Assembly (NCBI GenBank): GCA_002436205.1
Contig: DJKT01000030.1
Span: 1 to 22,924, forward strand
Length of the DNA: 22,924 nt
Direction of reading: 5' to 3'
DNA from: Candidatus Peribacter sp. UBA6535
GTDB lineage: Bacteria > Patescibacteriota > Gracilibacteria > Peribacterales > Peribacteraceae
A model generated the notes under the pieces. The model was not told the origin of the DNA. It worked only from the letters and a program-made list of their open reading frames with translations, and ran no database searches. Below, piece after piece: positions 21,934-22,924 of this stretch (within the stretch, counting starts at the first letter, position 1; every line of letters starts with the position of its first letter). Both the position numbers and the translations under genes were made by a program.

Positions 21934-22619
21934 TGACTATCGACGTCTATACAGCAACCGGCACAAAGAAAGGAACGGCAACGCTTCCTAAGGCCCTCTT
22001 TGAAGCTCCAGTAAATGAGGGGCTGATGCACCAGGCTGTTGTGCGCGCGCAGAGCAACAAGCGCAAATCTATCTCATTTGTAAAGCGCCGTGGTGATATT
22101 CAGGGTTCTACCCGCAAGCTCTTCCAACAAAAGGGAACAGGGCGTGCTCGCCGCGGAAGTGTACGAAGTCCTATACTTCGTGGAGGAAGCAAGTCGTTTG
22201 GGCCAAGTAAGCTTGCTAACTACGTAAAAGAAATGCCAAAGAAGATGCGTCGCGCATCTCTCTTTAGCGCACTCAGTGCGCAAGCGAAGGCCGGAACAAT
22301 TATCGGTTTGGAAAGTTACCCGGAGACCATCAAGACCAAAGACGCAGTCAAAATGCTCGAAAAAATGCCGGTAGATCTCGGGCGAAAGATTTTAATTGTT
22401 ACACCAGACGCACACCCAAGCCTTACAAATTCTGTAAGCAACATCCCGGGTGTAACGACCGTTATGGCACAGTATCTAAACCCTGTTGATATTCTTGGTA
22501 GCCGCCACATTATCTTTATGGTGGATGCATTGGGCAAAGCAGAACGCATCTTCGCAGGTGCGCAAGCGCCAAAGAAAGCAGAAAAAGCAGAAAAGAAACC
22601 TACTACTTCTAAAAAATAA
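21933..22619 (+). CDS. rplD: 50S ribosomal protein L4
   Basis: A 228-residue large-subunit protein lining the exit tunnel; in many bacteria L4 also represses its own operon. MHQAVVRAQSNKRK, the long tunnel loop with QKGTGRARRGSVRSP and RGGSKSFGP, and RRASLFSALSAQAK are diagnostic. The C-terminal tail is a Lys/Ala-rich extension (residues 213-228) beyond the usual end. Both ends use TAATG overlaps with L3 and L23, consistent with translational coupling and no need for Shine-Dalgarno sites. Confidence 0.97.
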   Translation: MTIDVYTATGTKKGTATLPKALFEAPVNEGLMHQAVVRAQSNKRKSISFVKRRGDIQGSTRKLFQQKGTGRARRGSVRSPILRGGSKSFGPSKLANYVKEMPKKMRRASLFSALSAQAKAGTIIGLESYPETIKTKDAVKMLEKMPVDLGRKILIVTPDAHPSLTNSVSNIPGVTTVMAQYLNPVDILGSRHIIFMVDALGKAERIFAGAQAPKKAEKAEKKPTTSKK

Positions 22620-22918
22620 TGGATCTCTCTCGCGTTATTGTCGGCCCGGTCGAAACAGAAAAGTCTGAGCGTATGAAAGCTTCGGACCGCACCTACACAA
22701 TCAAAGTTGCTCCGAATGCGACGAAGATCGATGTAAAGAGCGCTCTTAAAAAGTACTACGACATAGACGCTACGAGTGTGCGCGTTATGCGAACGACATC
22801 GAAGGCGCGAACTGTTGGACGCGGAAAAGTGATTCGTAAGAGAAAGCCCTACAAGAAAGCGATGGTGACAATCAGCCAAAAAAGTAAACCTTTAGACGTA
22901 GCTAACTTCAAAATCTAA
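22619..22918 (+). CDS. rplW: 50S ribosomal protein L23
   Basis: A 99-residue protein at the exit of the ribosomal tunnel, where trigger factor and SRP dock. VIVGPVETEKSERM at 6-19, YTIKVAPNATKIDVKSALKK and the loop RTVGRGKVIRKRKPYKKAMV are typical of bacterial L23. Full length. The start overlaps the L4 stop (TAATG) and the stop overlaps what is probably the start of L2. Confidence 0.96.
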   Translation: MDLSRVIVGPVETEKSERMKASDRTYTIKVAPNATKIDVKSALKKYYDIDATSVRVMRTTSKARTVGRGKVIRKRKPYKKAMVTISQKSKPLDVANFKI

Positions 22919-22924
22919 TGCCTA
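22918..22924 (+). CDS. rplB: Probable start of 50S ribosomal protein L2 (cut by window edge)
   Basis: An ATG overlaps the L23 stop as TAATG and reads Met-Pro before the window ends. L2 follows L23 in the conserved S10 operon order, so this is inferred from gene order only. Confidence 0.5.

Overview
This window looks like chromosomal DNA of a Candidate Phyla Radiation type bacterium, possibly Peregrinibacteria; that assignment is inference from gene content, not from a search. Supporting signs are a class I lysyl-tRNA synthetase, very tight packing, short genes and almost no Shine-Dalgarno sequences. TGA acts as a stop: several gene pairs join by an ATGA overlap. So the TGA=Gly code of Gracilibacteria/Absconditabacteria does not apply.

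Layout. 97-2376: a secreted CAP-domain protein (-) and a beta-CASP metallo-beta-lactamase RNase (+). 2452-4755 (+): an operon of a methyltransferase-like protein and an ABC-2 polysaccharide exporter (Wzm/Wzt type). 4679-11094 (-): a glycan operon with a bimodular GT2, two tandem GT-B enzymes, an 875-residue methyltransferase/coiled-coil/GT2 fusion and a methyltransferase; its last four genes are chained by ATGA overlaps. 11146-12785 (+): two different sulfotransferases. 12732-14172 (-): a frameshifted methyltransferase and an HD hydrolase. 14238-15437 (+): a broken SGNH hydrolase. 15454-17040 (-): class I LysRS. 17108-17979 (+): a tiny HxGH nucleotidyltransferase coupled to APS kinase. 18003-19122 (+): a DUF3307 membrane protein and a secreted nuclease. 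19125-20735 (-): an unknown protein and a truncated, frameshifted sugar-phosphate isomerase. 20699-21193 (+): a TPR protein. 21316-end (+): L3, L4, L23 and the first bases of L2. No intergenic stretch exceeds about 150 bases, and I saw no tRNA, rRNA, CRISPR or insertion sequence.

How the parts may work together. From 2.4 to 18 kb the window reads as a locus for making, methylating, sulfating and exporting a surface glycan. Glycosyltransferases build the chain, methyltransferases modify or cap it, APS kinase with its partner nucleotidyltransferase may supply PAPS, the sulfotransferases use PAPS, and the ABC pair exports the product. The methyltransferase/coiled-coil/GT2 fusion recalls the WbdD chain-length ruler of ABC-dependent O-antigen systems.

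Two genome-level features stand out. Many operon-first genes have a -10 hexamer (often TATACT) ending only 6-8 bases before the ATG, which suggests leaderless transcripts. Several accessory genes (methyltransferase, SGNH hydrolase, isomerase) carry single-base frameshifts, which could be decay, recoding or assembly error.
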